DNA from: JBDHUV01 sp039809365
GTDB taxonomy: Bacteria; Patescibacteriota; Microgenomatia; Levybacterales; GWA1-39-11
DNA: 7,539 nt
NCBI GenBank assembly: GCA_039809365.1
Contig: JBDHUV010000034.1
Coordinates: forward strand, 1-7,539
Direction of reading: 5' to 3'
The notes under the pieces were generated by a model, which ran no database searches, was not told the origin of the DNA, and saw only the letters and a program-made list of their open reading frames with translations. The position numbers and the translations under genes were made by a program. Positions 1-5,477 of this stretch are shown one piece after another (positions within the stretch are counted from its first letter, which is position 1; the number at the start of each line of letters is the position of its first letter).

Positions 1-110
1 CAGAACAACGCCAGGCCGAGAGATGGCTTCGCTTCATGCGACAGTGTCCAGAGTGGGTACGCAACTTTCTCGGCAGAATGAACGACCCGTTCGTCTACTT
101 CACCGAATAA
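1..110 (+). CDS. 3' end of an unidentified gene (partial)
   Basis: The frame that starts at base 3 is open from the window edge to TAA at 108-110 and gives 35 residues ending in NDPFVYFTE. The peptide is rich in Arg, Trp and Phe (ERWLRFMRQCPEWVRNFLGR) and looks like the amphipathic C-terminal helix of a soluble protein. I do not recognise the family. Base composition is about 54% G+C by count, well above the AT-rich genes to the right, which matches the regulator that follows. The branched terminator at 127-195 sits 17 bases after the stop, as expected for a real gene end. The start codon lies outside the window. I infer that it is coding from the open frame, codon choice and terminator; the fragment is too short for certainty. 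Confidence 0.6.
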   Translation, partial: EQRQAERWLRFMRQCPEWVRNFLGRMNDPFVYFTE

Positions 111-126
111 CTTCCCATAATCCAGT

Positions 127-195
127 GCAAGAGGGCACCAACGACAAGGAAGTCACATGACTTTCCAAAATCCGCGGTGCCCTTTTGCTTTTTAT
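127..195 (+). terminator. Branched terminator after the first gene
   Basis: The outer stem pairs 127-139 (GCAAGAGGGCACC) with 176-188 (GGTGCCCTTTTGC), 13 pairs with one G-U. Inside it is a second hairpin, GGAAGTC (148-154) with GACTTTCC (159-166), containing one bulged T. A T-rich tract (TTTTTATT) follows. The span between the outer arms is longer than in a textbook terminator, so a small structured RNA is an alternative reading. Confidence 0.6.
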
Positions 196-297
196 TCACA
201 AGAAAAAAATGGATTTGTGAGTAAAAAATAAACACAAATAAATAATAGTGAGTAGAGAGGTGGGTATGTATCGCAAATTCGTTTTTTACAAAAGGTC

Positions 298-306
298 TGA
301 TATAAT
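298..306 (+). promoter_or_regulatory. Extended -10 promoter of the XRE regulator gene
   Basis: TG at 298-299, one base, then a perfect TATAAT at 301-306. No good -35 hexamer is seen at the right distance, which is usual for extended -10 promoters. The expected transcript start is near 313, giving a leader of about 35 bases with room for the SD site. Confidence 0.6.
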
Positions 307-334
307 CGGTTACTGCAAATTCTTACTTACCCGT

Positions 335-342
335 AGAGGAGA
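335..342 (+). promoter_or_regulatory. Ribosome binding site deciding the GTG start at 348
   Basis: AGAGGAGA lies with its GAGGAG core six bases before GTG 348. It supports the GTG start over the in-frame ATG at 405 (residue 20), which has no comparable site. It is one of only two convincing SD sites on the plus strand in the window. Confidence 0.7.
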
Positions 343-347
343 AACTC

Positions 348-743
348 GTGGGAAAGAAAGTTACTGTCCCAGTACTGCCCGACAACGGAGAGGTTCCGCT
401 CGGTATGAGGATTCGCATCCGAAGGTTATATGTAGGTCTAGATAACCTACGGGTGCTGGCAGACAAAGTTGGGTGTGACAGAAGCCATCTCTCACACATC
501 GAGACTGGCAAAATCAACCCATCCAAAGAACTTCTTCAGGTAATTTGTTCATGGTTACAGATTACTCCTGAGGAACTGAGATCTGCTACAAGAGAGGACA
601 TCGAATCGTGGAGAAATAGTCTGGTTCACCACAAGCAATCGAACCAGATACACACGCTACGAGATGAAGACATTGAAGTTCTCGCCAATCGAATTGCCGA
701 TCTAGTAGTCGACAAGTTCATTGATCGACTGAGGCGCGAGTAA
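348..743 (+). CDS. XRE-family helix-turn-helix transcriptional regulator
   Basis: A 131-residue protein. Residues about 20-75 form an XRE/Cro-type helix-turn-helix: the first helix is around RIRIRRLYVG, LRVLADKVG matches helix 2, and DRSHLSHIETGKINPS matches the recognition helix and the typical ExGxxxPS turn. The C-terminal part (about 104-131, IEVLANRIADLVVDKFIDRLRR) is an amphipathic helix likely used for dimerisation. The family binds DNA as dimers; the target here is unknown. Start is GTG with a good SD and an upstream extended -10 promoter. Nearly half G+C, an SD and a conventional leader set this gene apart from the AT-rich, leaderless-looking genes to the right, which hints at transfer or plasmid/phage origin (inference). 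No partner toxin, integrase or phage gene is visible nearby. Confidence 0.85.
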   Translation: MGKKVTVPVLPDNGEVPLGMRIRIRRLYVGLDNLRVLADKVGCDRSHLSHIETGKINPSKELLQVICSWLQITPEELRSATREDIESWRNSLVHHKQSNQIHTLRDEDIEVLANRIADLVVDKFIDRLRRE

Positions 744-768
744 TCAGTGTCTGATGCAAAACAGGTGG

Positions 769-829
769 GGATGCACCTTATAAACGCATCCAGTCAAGCC
801 GCTGTACTATAACCAGCGGCATTTACTTT
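769..829 (+). terminator. Hairpin terminator downstream of the XRE regulator
   Basis: GCCGCTG (798-804) pairs with CAGCGGC (814-820) around a nine-base loop and is followed by the T-rich ATTTACTTTATTT. Just upstream, GGATGC (769-774) can pair with GCATCC (786-791). The main stem is GC-rich, but the T tract is interrupted, so termination may be incomplete. A second, stronger terminator follows at 959-984. Confidence 0.55.
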
Positions 830-849
830 ATTTAACTGGCAAACAACCA

Positions 850-954
850 CTAAACTATAGAAAGCAATTTCACTGTCTGATTCATTACAACCTCAGGATA
901 TTCAAGTTCATTTATCCACCCATTTCTGTAGAAATCGTCCCAGCGGGCGAGCAT
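850..954 (-). CDS. Tiny ORF, copy 1 of a repeated 33-34 residue module
   Basis: ATG at 954-952 to TAG at 852-850 encodes 34 residues beginning MLARWDDFYRNGWINELEYP. A second copy at 2352-2453 is similar over the whole length. Between the two aligned copies I count about 8, 5 and 11 differences at codon positions 1, 2 and 3. Changes are often conservative (E/K, E/D, V/L, N/D), as expected for protein under selection. An AGGTGG on the minus strand (967-962) lies seven bases before the ATG and could act as an SD, but it is also an arm of the 959-984 terminator. I do not recognise the product. It could be a real small protein or the shared C-terminal remnant of a longer lost gene. A longer frame to 1143 exists, but its N-terminal part runs through the terminator and a foldable segment and is probably not translated. 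Confidence 0.4.
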   Translation of the reverse strand: MLARWDDFYRNGWINELEYPEVVMNQTVKLLSIV

Positions 955-958
955 GAAG

Positions 959-984
959 AAACCACCTGAAGAGGTGGTTTTTTT
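959..984 (+). terminator. Strong intrinsic terminator
   Basis: AAACCACCT (959-967), loop GAAG, AGGTGGTTT (972-980), with seven T's at 978-984. This is the best textbook terminator in the window in the plus direction. In the minus direction the stem is followed by TTTCTTC, so weak two-way action is possible. It would stop read-through from the regulator gene or end an unrecognised short plus-strand RNA covering 850-958. Confidence 0.8.
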
Positions 985-985
985 G

Positions 986-1065
986 TGCTCTGACAGAGTA
1001 TGACTTCGCCTCGAGTCTAGGAACGAAGTGGGTATCCTCGGAAGAGGGCTAGTCGCGGAGCAACG
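986..1065. other. GC-rich foldable segment, possible structured RNA
   Basis: About 80 bases of higher G+C between a strong terminator and the next promoter. Possible pairings are TGCTC (986-990) with GAGCA (1058-1062), ACTTCG (1003-1008) with CGAAGT (1024-1029), and CCTC (1036-1039) with GAGG (1044-1047) closing a GGAA loop. It also contains CTCGAG and CTAG. No clear promoter was found for either strand and no known RNA family was recognised. The pairings were found by eye and some compete (CTCT/AGAG at 988-998; GACT 1002-1005 with AGTC 1051-1054). Confidence 0.3.
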
Positions 1066-1081
1066 TATTTTTAACCTCAAA

Positions 1082-1110
1082 TTGACATCATATTTATAAA
1101 GTGAAATACT
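1082..1110 (+). promoter_or_regulatory. Promoter of the membrane protein gene, leaderless layout
   Basis: A perfect -35 TTGACA (1082-1087), a 17-base spacer, then -10 AATACT (1105-1110). The predicted transcript start is about 1117, the first base of the GTG start codon. This is the only promoter in the window with a consensus -35. Confidence 0.7.
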
Positions 1111-1116
1111 GAATGA

Positions 1117-1611
1117 GTGAAATCTCATCCTTGGATAAGACATTTTTTATACATTTTATTTATTTACGTTGGAGTAACTTTACAACCATTTAACTCTTTT
1201 GTGTCATTATCTCACTCGGTTATAACTCTAGTTTATTCTTCACTAATATATTTAGTTATAACTTTTTTGATAAAAACCAAGAAAAAGAATATTCCAGAAG
1301 TGTTGAGTTTTATATCAATATTAATATTTTTGACTTTTCTTTACTTAGGAATGCAGTTGTTTGGATTTCTCGGGTCTATGTTAAGTGCAACTAGCGTGAT
1401 CTTTTTACTTCCAGCGGCATTTATTAGTCATTTAGTTTGGAAGATATTTTTTCAATTCTTTTGTCAAAATGTAGACAAATTATCATGTCGAGAATTATAC
1501 TTTTCGTTATTTCATATAACAATTCCCCTTTATATGATTTTAAGCTTGCTACTTTCGTTTTTTCCACTTTTTGCTTATAAAGTTATTAAACTATTCGTAA
1601 ATAGGTTCTAA
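1117..1611 (+). CDS. Multi-pass membrane protein, unknown function
   Basis: A 164-residue, strongly hydrophobic protein rich in Phe, Leu and Ile. About five membrane segments are visible at roughly 8-24, 32-52, 62-82, 90-112 and 128-150. A basic stretch, KTKKK (53-57), follows the second segment and is likely cytoplasmic by the positive-inside rule. No catalytic or transport motif stands out and I do not recognise the family. GTG 1117 is chosen because the promoter at 1082-1110 places the transcript start on it; there is no SD, and the nearby ATG at 1113 is in another frame with a short ORF. Low G+C contrasts with the left part of the window. It precedes the acidic protein at 1681 by 69 bases, but that gene has its own promoter. 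Both lie between the two tiny-ORF repeats. Confidence 0.65.
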   Translation: MKSHPWIRHFLYILFIYVGVTLQPFNSFVSLSHSVITLVYSSLIYLVITFLIKTKKKNIPEVLSFISILIFLTFLYLGMQLFGFLGSMLSATSVIFLLPAAFISHLVWKIFFQFFCQNVDKLSCRELYFSLFHITIPLYMILSLLLSFFPLFAYKVIKLFVNRF

Positions 1612-1664
1612 CATCGTCTAGCCCTCGGAGCATATAATCTAATAGTTTTATCCTCTCCTTATTT

Positions 1665-1673
1665 TGCTATAAT
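1665..1673 (+). promoter_or_regulatory. Extended -10 promoter, leaderless layout
   Basis: TG at 1665-1666, one base, then a perfect TATAAT at 1668-1673, ending seven bases before ATG 1681. Transcription should start at or next to the start codon. No SD lies between. A second TATAAT (1633-1638) is farther upstream. Confidence 0.7.
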
Positions 1674-1680
1674 TGCTCTT

Positions 1681-2316
1681 ATGTCAGCAGAAAATCCATA
1701 TTTTGTAGATAATCGCCCCCCTCTAGAATCATCGGTGGAAAAATTAGATCCTGAATATCGAGAGGACCTTGCAAGAACGCTCGCGTTGGAAAGAGGCATG
1801 CAGGAATTATTTGATAAAGAATCTTCAAATATAACTGGATTCTCCATACTAGATTTTGATGATGATAGAAGTATCCCAGAAATTAGTTACTACTCTGGCA
1901 AAGGGTTTGCTATTTCGGGTAATCCAAGCACTGCGCTTGAAGTCGTTACAACGGTAAGACGCACTACCTGGGATAACAGAGTTTTTGGAGTAGAAGGTCT
2001 TTTGGAGTCTTTTGCACCAGATGGGATACCAATTGGTAGTGAAGATTGGAATTCGGCTAGAAAATATATAAAAACTGTTGTTAACGAGGATATGGATAGT
2101 TCTACCGAAACACTTCTCCCTCTTGTAAAAGAAAATGTCTACACAACTATAAATGCGCTTCTAGATCGCGCCGAAAATTATAAATACAGACAACTATATG
2201 TACTTTCCGATATAGAGAAGGCACAAAAACTGGCAGAATATAGTGGGTTTGAATTAGATGCTTCTAGAATAACAATGATTCGCGACCAGTATTACAGAGA
2301 TAGTGAGATGTCTTAA
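1681..2316 (+). CDS. Soluble acidic protein, unknown function
   Basis: A 211-residue protein with no signal peptide or membrane segment. The N-terminal third is acidic and likely helical (EKLDPEYREDLARTLALERG, 20-39), followed by an Asp-rich stretch, ILDFDDDRS (56-64). The middle (about 65-130) alternates beta-like segments with WDNRVFGVEGLLESF. The C-terminal third (about 145-205) is helical, ending RDQYYRDSEMS. No enzyme motif was recognised. ATG 1681 is supported by a perfect TATAAT seven bases upstream and the absence of any SD, so the mRNA is probably leaderless. It follows the membrane protein gene on the same strand, and the two are enclosed by the repeated tiny ORFs, so a shared function is possible but not shown. 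The gene end faces the minus-strand tiny ORF (2352-2453) across 35 bases. Confidence 0.7.
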   Translation: MSAENPYFVDNRPPLESSVEKLDPEYREDLARTLALERGMQELFDKESSNITGFSILDFDDDRSIPEISYYSGKGFAISGNPSTALEVVTTVRRTTWDNRVFGVEGLLESFAPDGIPIGSEDWNSARKYIKTVVNEDMDSSTETLLPLVKENVYTTINALLDRAENYKYRQLYVLSDIEKAQKLAEYSGFELDASRITMIRDQYYRDSEMS

Positions 2317-2351
2317 TTCTAAAAACAGTAAGTAGTAGTATAAGTAAGACT

Positions 2352-2453
2352 TCATATTTGAAGAAATTTGCTCATCTGCTGTAATACCAGGTCAGGATAT
2401 TTCAACTCATCTATCCAGTCAATTCTGTAGAAATCGTCCCAGCGGGCGAGCAA
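2352..2453 (-). CDS. Tiny ORF, copy 2 of the repeated module
   Basis: Reading from TTG at 2453-2451 to TGA at 2354-2352 gives 33 residues. After the start they read LARWDDFYRIDWIDELKYPD, closely matching copy 1 at 850-954. The first 30 bases from the start side (2423-2452) are identical to copy 1, and the rest diverges while keeping frame and length. An in-frame TAA lies four codons before the TTG, so this copy cannot be the tail of a long ORF here. No SD is present. If it is not translated it may be a decayed fragment; the frame-preserving differences argue that the coding sequence was under selection at least until recently. Confidence 0.35.
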   Translation of the reverse strand: MLARWDDFYRIDWIDELKYPDLVLQQMSKFLQI

Positions 2454-2498
2454 AACAAATTCTTACAATGTTAATACAAAAATACTTCATCAATGTAT

Positions 2499-2504
2499 TA
2501 GAAT
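2499..2504 (+). promoter_or_regulatory. -10 element of the VOC gene, leaderless layout
   Basis: TAGAAT (five of six to TATAAT) ends seven bases before ATG 2512. No clear -35 or SD. The same geometry recurs before other genes in the window, which raises confidence in this weaker match. Confidence 0.5.
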
Positions 2505-2511
2505 AAATCAA

Positions 2512-3012
2512 ATGAGTAAACTAATTACCTGTATCTGGTTTGCAAACAATGACGGAGAAGAAGCAATAAATTACTACGTTGACACTTTCAATTCTGCTCC
2601 AGGAGAACATACAGCAAAAATTGGAGATATTACAAAAACACCTAAAGCATCAGAAGAAGTTTCTGGTAGACCTGAAGGATCTGTTATGACAGCTGAATGC
2701 GAACTTGACGGAATCAGCTTCATGGCTCTAAATGGTGGGCCTGTTGAACAATTTAAACTTAATGGATCAACTTCTTTTATTATTGAATGTGAAACTCAAG
2801 AAGAAATTGATTTCTTCTGGGAAAAATTGTCAGCAGTTCCAGAAGCTGAGCAGTGTGGATGGTGTACAGATAAATTCGGTGTTACGTGGCAAGTCGTTCC
2901 AAGAATTTTGGATGAAATGATGCGTGATCCTGAAAAAGCTGAAGCTGTAACAGCGGTATTTATGCCCATGAAAAAACTCAACCTTGAAGAGATCAGAAGA
3001 GCTGGGGAATAA
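2512..3012 (+). CDS. PhnB-like VOC (glyoxalase-fold) protein
   Basis: A 166-residue protein of the 3-demethylubiquinone-9 3-methyltransferase/PhnB-like branch of the vicinal oxygen chelate superfamily. Diagnostic pieces in order are ITCIWFANNDGEEAINYYVDTF (5-26), RPEGSVMTAECELDGISFMALNGG (53-76), STSFIIECETQEEIDFFWEKLS (86-107), CGWCTDKFGVTWQVVP (115-130), and the C-terminal DPEKAEAVTAVFMPMKKL (139-156). Length and order match the family, so it is complete. Members fold as paired beta-alpha-beta-beta-beta units; despite the family name most have no proven methyltransferase activity and the substrate is unknown. ATG 2512 follows a -10 by seven bases, without an SD, so it is probably leaderless. 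It appears to be a single-gene transcript. The family is common in free-living bacteria, so acquisition by transfer is plausible but not shown. Confidence 0.88.
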   Translation: MSKLITCIWFANNDGEEAINYYVDTFNSAPGEHTAKIGDITKTPKASEEVSGRPEGSVMTAECELDGISFMALNGGPVEQFKLNGSTSFIIECETQEEIDFFWEKLSAVPEAEQCGWCTDKFGVTWQVVPRILDEMMRDPEKAEAVTAVFMPMKKLNLEEIRRAGE

Positions 3013-3133
3013 AAAAACTCTCAGTTTACTATCTTTTTATACGAGTCTCACTATCAAGCTGAACGAGAGACATACTTAATAAAATACATTTTTTCTTTTA
3101 CTCCTCCAGTTATTAAAATCAAAACTCATATTT

Positions 3134-3142
3134 TGATATACT
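3134..3142 (+). promoter_or_regulatory. Extended -10 promoter with overlapping inverted repeat
   Basis: TG (3134-3135), one base, TATACT (3137-3142), ending six bases before ATG 3149, so the operon's first gene should be leaderless. ATCAAAA (3118-3124) and TTTTGAT (3131-3137) form a 7-base inverted repeat with a six-base gap that overlaps the extended -10; it could be a repressor site or chance in AT-rich DNA. Confidence 0.6.
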
Positions 3143-3148
3143 AAAAAT

Positions 3149-3595
3149 ATGTCCTACCCCAAAAGGCATACAATCTCTCAAAAGAATATTAGCAAAAAAC
3201 TAAGAAGGAGGCTACAAATATATTTTTTTATTTCCATTATCCTTTTTATCGTTGTTTGTTATGAGATCATTGTCCACCTAGTTCCTTTTTCATTTGCATT
3301 AATAGGCATAGTAGTAGGTACTGCAATAGGATTTATAGCTGCTAGAATGTTTCATTTATCATGGAACCATGACGCTCAAGAAATAGTATCTAGACTGGAT
3401 TTATTTGGAATTGGAATCCTCATTTTATACGTTATTTTTGCAATCTTTAGAACAAAAATAATAGGGCACTTCGTACATGGATCATCAGTAGGAGGAATCA
3501 GTCTCTCAACAGCAAATGGAGTTATGATAGGAAGAGTTCTAGGAACAAGAGGTAGAATTATAAAAATATTAAGAGAGCAGAAGTTGTTACATTAA
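3149..3595 (+). CDS. Conserved-looking multi-pass membrane protein, first gene of the mscL operon
   Basis: A 148-residue protein. The N-terminal 22 residues are strongly basic (KKLRRR, likely cytoplasmic). Membrane segments lie at about 23-44 and 49-67, and a third at 85-101. A weaker hydrophobic stretch (about 112-133, GSSVGGISLSTANGVMIGRVLG) is followed by a basic tail. The pattern ARMFHLSWNHDAQEIVSRLD, then ILYVIFAIFR, then GVMIGRVLGTRGRI feels like a known family of bacterial membrane proteins of unknown function, but I cannot name it. No transport or catalytic motif is evident. The start is fixed by an extended -10 six bases upstream and lacks an SD. mscL begins 38 bases after its stop with a perfect SD and no obvious promoter of its own, so the two are probably cotranscribed and may share an envelope or osmotic role (inference). 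Confidence 0.75.
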   Translation: MSYPKRHTISQKNISKKLRRRLQIYFFISIILFIVVCYEIIVHLVPFSFALIGIVVGTAIGFIAARMFHLSWNHDAQEIVSRLDLFGIGILILYVIFAIFRTKIIGHFVHGSSVGGISLSTANGVMIGRVLGTRGRIIKILREQKLLH

Positions 3596-3615
3596 ACATT
3601 CATATACCATTTTTA

Positions 3616-3626
3616 AAAGGAGGTGA
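3616..3626 (+). promoter_or_regulatory. Near-perfect Shine-Dalgarno site of mscL
   Basis: AAAGGAGGTGA is an 11-base complement to the usual bacterial 16S rRNA 3' end, seven bases before ATG 3634. It shows that SD-led initiation works in this organism. Its use at an internal operon gene contrasts with the SD-less first genes. Confidence 0.85.
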
Positions 3627-3633
3627 GAGACAA

Positions 3634-3936
3634 ATGAAAGGATTTTTAACATTTGTGAGAGAACAAGGAGTAGTTGGCCTAGCAGTAGGATTTATACTCG
3701 GTGGTGCAGTATCCAAACTTGTAGCTGCACTTGTAGAAGATATTATTAACCCACTTCTTTCAATCGGACTTAACAATGTAGAGAACCTTAAAGAAGCATA
3801 CTTCTCAATAGGAGCGGCAAAAATCCTCTGGGGAGACTTCATCAATGTATTTATTGATTTTCTCGTTATATCCCTTGTAGTGTATTTTGGAGTTAAATGG
3901 TTAAGACTAGATAAAGTAGATAAAAAGAAATCTTAA
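3634..3936 (+). CDS. mscL: Large-conductance mechanosensitive channel MscL, short form
   Basis: A 100-residue protein matching MscL. The N-terminal FLTFVREQGVVGLAVGFILG and GAVSKLVAALVEDIINPLL cover the N-terminal helix and pore-lining TM1 (about 12-40), with the Gly/Ala-rich face and the conserved IINP end. TM2 is about 67-90 (WGDFINVFIDFLVISLVVYF). In the family, homopentamers open under membrane tension and release solutes on osmotic downshock. At 100 residues it is clearly shorter than the 136 of E. coli: the extracellular loop (about 42-65) is small, and only about ten mostly charged residues (DKVDKKKS) follow TM2, so the C-terminal cytoplasmic helix bundle is essentially missing. The pore parts are intact, so it is probably functional. 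It lies 38 bases after the preceding membrane protein gene and is probably translated from their shared mRNA. Confidence 0.93.
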   Translation: MKGFLTFVREQGVVGLAVGFILGGAVSKLVAALVEDIINPLLSIGLNNVENLKEAYFSIGAAKILWGDFINVFIDFLVISLVVYFGVKWLRLDKVDKKKS

Positions 3937-3997
3937 TTACACAAGTATAAATATCTCCTAGTTACTACAAATGGGCTATTATATTTCGTTTTGTTAT

Positions 3998-4006
3998 TGA
4001 TATACT
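3998..4006 (+). promoter_or_regulatory. Extended -10 promoter of the MFS gene, leaderless layout
   Basis: TG (3998-3999), one base, TATACT (4001-4006), ending six bases before ATG 4013. The ten bases TTGATATACT are identical to those before the gene at 3149, with the same distance to the start codon. No SD. Confidence 0.7.
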
Positions 4007-4012
4007 ATCCAG

Positions 4013-5302
4013 ATGAATATTTTCTATAAAATACTGGGTAATACGCTTATAGCTTCAGTAACGAACAATTTCATGTGGTTTGCTTTAACTTTTTGGGTAT
4101 ATCTTTCTACTCACTCTGTACTAGCTACATCATATATTGCTGGTATCTATCTTGTTGCAACAGCTTCCTCAGGTTTTTGGCTCGGCTCATTAGTCGACCA
4201 TCAGAAGAAAAAAAAGATCATGTTTTTTTCAAGCATAGCCACTTTGGTTTTCTTTTGTTTCGGTTTCATAGTATTCTTTCTTAGTCATTCAGATGCGTTT
4301 ACAACAATAAATAGTCTTTCTTTATGGATATTAGTTATCACATTAATGCTTGGAGTATTAGCCGGAAATATAAGGAATATTGCACTTCCAACCCTTGTAA
4401 CAATTCTTGTTGAAGATAAACAAAGAGATAAAGCAAATGGATTATCAGGGACCATTATGGGAATATCCTTTACCATAACGTCTGTAGCAAGTGGACTAAT
4501 ACTCGCCTATGGAGGAATGAAAACAGTCCTTCTGGTATCTATTATATTTACAATAATAACAATTCTTCATTTGCTCACTATCCAGATACCAGAAAAAGAG
4601 ATTGTTCATTTACATAATCAACCTAAAAAAATAGATTTAAAAGGGACCTATTTGGTTGTAAAATCAATCCCAGGATTACTTGCTCTTATCTTCTTTTCAA
4701 CCATAAATAACTTTCTTGGAGGAGTATTCATGTCATTAATGGATCCATACGGTCTTTCACTTATGTCTGTCCAAAACTGGGGACTGTTGTGGGGAGTACT
4801 CAGTCTCGGATTTATAGTAGGCGGAATGATCATTGCAAGAAAAGGATTAGGAAAAAATCCTCTAAAAACTCTTTTTCTAGCAAATATTATTATGTGGACT
4901 GTATCTATAGTATTCACAATACAACCATGGATATGGTTGCTAACACTGGGAATGTTTATATGGATATGTCTTGTACCCTTTGCTGAAGCAGCAGAACAAA
5001 CTATTATTCAAAAAGTTGTTCCTCCTCAAAGACAAGGAAGAGTGTTTGGATTTTCTCAAAGTATAGAACAGGCAGCTTCTCCTTTAACTGCGTTTTTAAT
5101 AGGACCAGTAGCTCAGTTCTTTTTCATTCCTTTTATGACTACTGGAAAAGGAGTAGAGTTAATAGGATGGTGGTTCGGAACTGGGCAAGGGAGAGGAATT
5201 GCATTAGTATTTACCGTAACTGGTTTTATTGGACTTCTAATAACTCTCTTTGCAATGAGAACAAAAGCATATAAACTCCTTACACACTCATATTTAAAAT
5301 AA
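4013..5302 (+). CDS. Major facilitator superfamily transporter, probable drug/solute exporter
   Basis: A 429-residue protein of the size of a 12-helix MFS carrier. The loop after the second helix reads GSLVDHQKKKK (58-68), a degenerate form of MFS motif A (G-x-x-x-D plus basic residues). The N-terminal half spans about 1-190, and a hydrophilic central loop (about 192-210, EKEIVHLHNQPKKIDLK) separates the halves. The late VVPPQRQGRVFGFSQSIEQ (335-353) resembles the VP..xRGRVFG motif of the MFS_3/DHA3-type multidrug and macrolide exporters. Family members export solutes or drugs by proton coupling; the substrate here cannot be told. Start ATG 4013 follows an extended -10 by six bases with no SD. 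It has its own promoter downstream of the mscL operon and is likely monocistronic; a long-loop hairpin may end it near 5340. Confidence 0.88.
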   Translation: MNIFYKILGNTLIASVTNNFMWFALTFWVYLSTHSVLATSYIAGIYLVATASSGFWLGSLVDHQKKKKIMFFSSIATLVFFCFGFIVFFLSHSDAFTTINSLSLWILVITLMLGVLAGNIRNIALPTLVTILVEDKQRDKANGLSGTIMGISFTITSVASGLILAYGGMKTVLLVSIIFTIITILHLLTIQIPEKEIVHLHNQPKKIDLKGTYLVVKSIPGLLALIFFSTINNFLGGVFMSLMDPYGLSLMSVQNWGLLWGVLSLGFIVGGMIIARKGLGKNPLKTLFLANIIMWTVSIVFTIQPWIWLLTLGMFIWICLVPFAEAAEQTIIQKVVPPQRQGRVFGFSQSIEQAASPLTAFLIGPVAQFFFIPFMTTGKGVELIGWWFGTGQGRGIALVFTVTGFIGLLITLFAMRTKAYKLLTHSYLK

Positions 5303-5303
5303 T

Positions 5304-5350
5304 AGTAAACCCTTTATACAAAGAACATTGTAATACTATCTTTCTTTTTT
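5304..5350 (+). terminator. Possible weak terminator after the MFS gene
   Basis: ATAGTA (5304-5309) can pair with TACTAT (about 5334-5339) around an inner CTTT/AAAG hairpin, followed by a T-rich tract (CTTTCTTTTTTC). The stem is AT-rich and the loop long, so this is tentative; the strong terminator at 5478-5513 could serve the gene instead. Confidence 0.3.
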
Positions 5351-5453
5351 CTTACCCAATTTTTCTCTTAACCATAACAATTATATTTACTATAGTAGTA
5401 TGAGAATATTTAAATCATTCTTCATGGTTCTAACAAGTACCGTTAAGTAACTG

Positions 5454-5467
5454 TACTTATATAAGTA
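5454..5467. repeat. 14-base perfect palindrome
   Basis: TACTTATATAAGTA reads the same on both strands. It lies between the 16-codon ORF and the terminator. AAGTA (5444-5448) can also pair with TACTT (5454-5458), so two alternative hairpins are possible. It could be a protein site or part of RNA folding. Confidence 0.5.
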
Positions 5468-5477
5468 ATTGGAAGAG

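Noticed and set aside
248..445. Plus-strand ORF of 65 codons upstream of and overlapping the regulator gene
   Set aside because: It runs through the regulator's promoter and SD into another frame, has no SD or placed -10 of its own, and its peptide looks random.
423..450. Inverted repeats AGGTTAT/ATAACCT and GTAGGT/ACCTAC inside the regulator coding region
   Set aside because: They lie well within the helix-turn-helix coding sequence, far from the promoter; chance is the simpler reading.
986..1065. tRNA or tRNA-like gene
   Set aside because: No acceptor stem of seven pairs, no T-loop TTCRA and no CCA-adjacent layout.
955..1143. N-terminal extension of the minus-strand frame that ends in tiny ORF copy 1
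   Set aside because: It reads through a strong terminator and the GC-rich foldable piece; copy 2 has no matching extension and an in-frame stop four codons before its start.
850..2453. Integron-like attC sites as the explanation for the repeats
   Set aside because: A partial hairpin (TCGTCCC with GGGCGA) exists in the identical core, but I found no RYYYAAC/GTTRRRY pair and no integrase gene in the window.
3040..3075. GTCTC...GAGAC hairpin after the VOC gene as a terminator
   Set aside because: The stem is only about five pairs with a long loop and there is no T tract right after it.
3600..3845. Minus-strand ORF of 81 codons over mscL
   Set aside because: It is a shadow of mscL, whose protein match is clear.
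4285..4986. Several ORFs in other frames within the MFS gene
   Set aside because: The MFS frame explains the region fully with family motifs; the others lack start signals and recognisable products.
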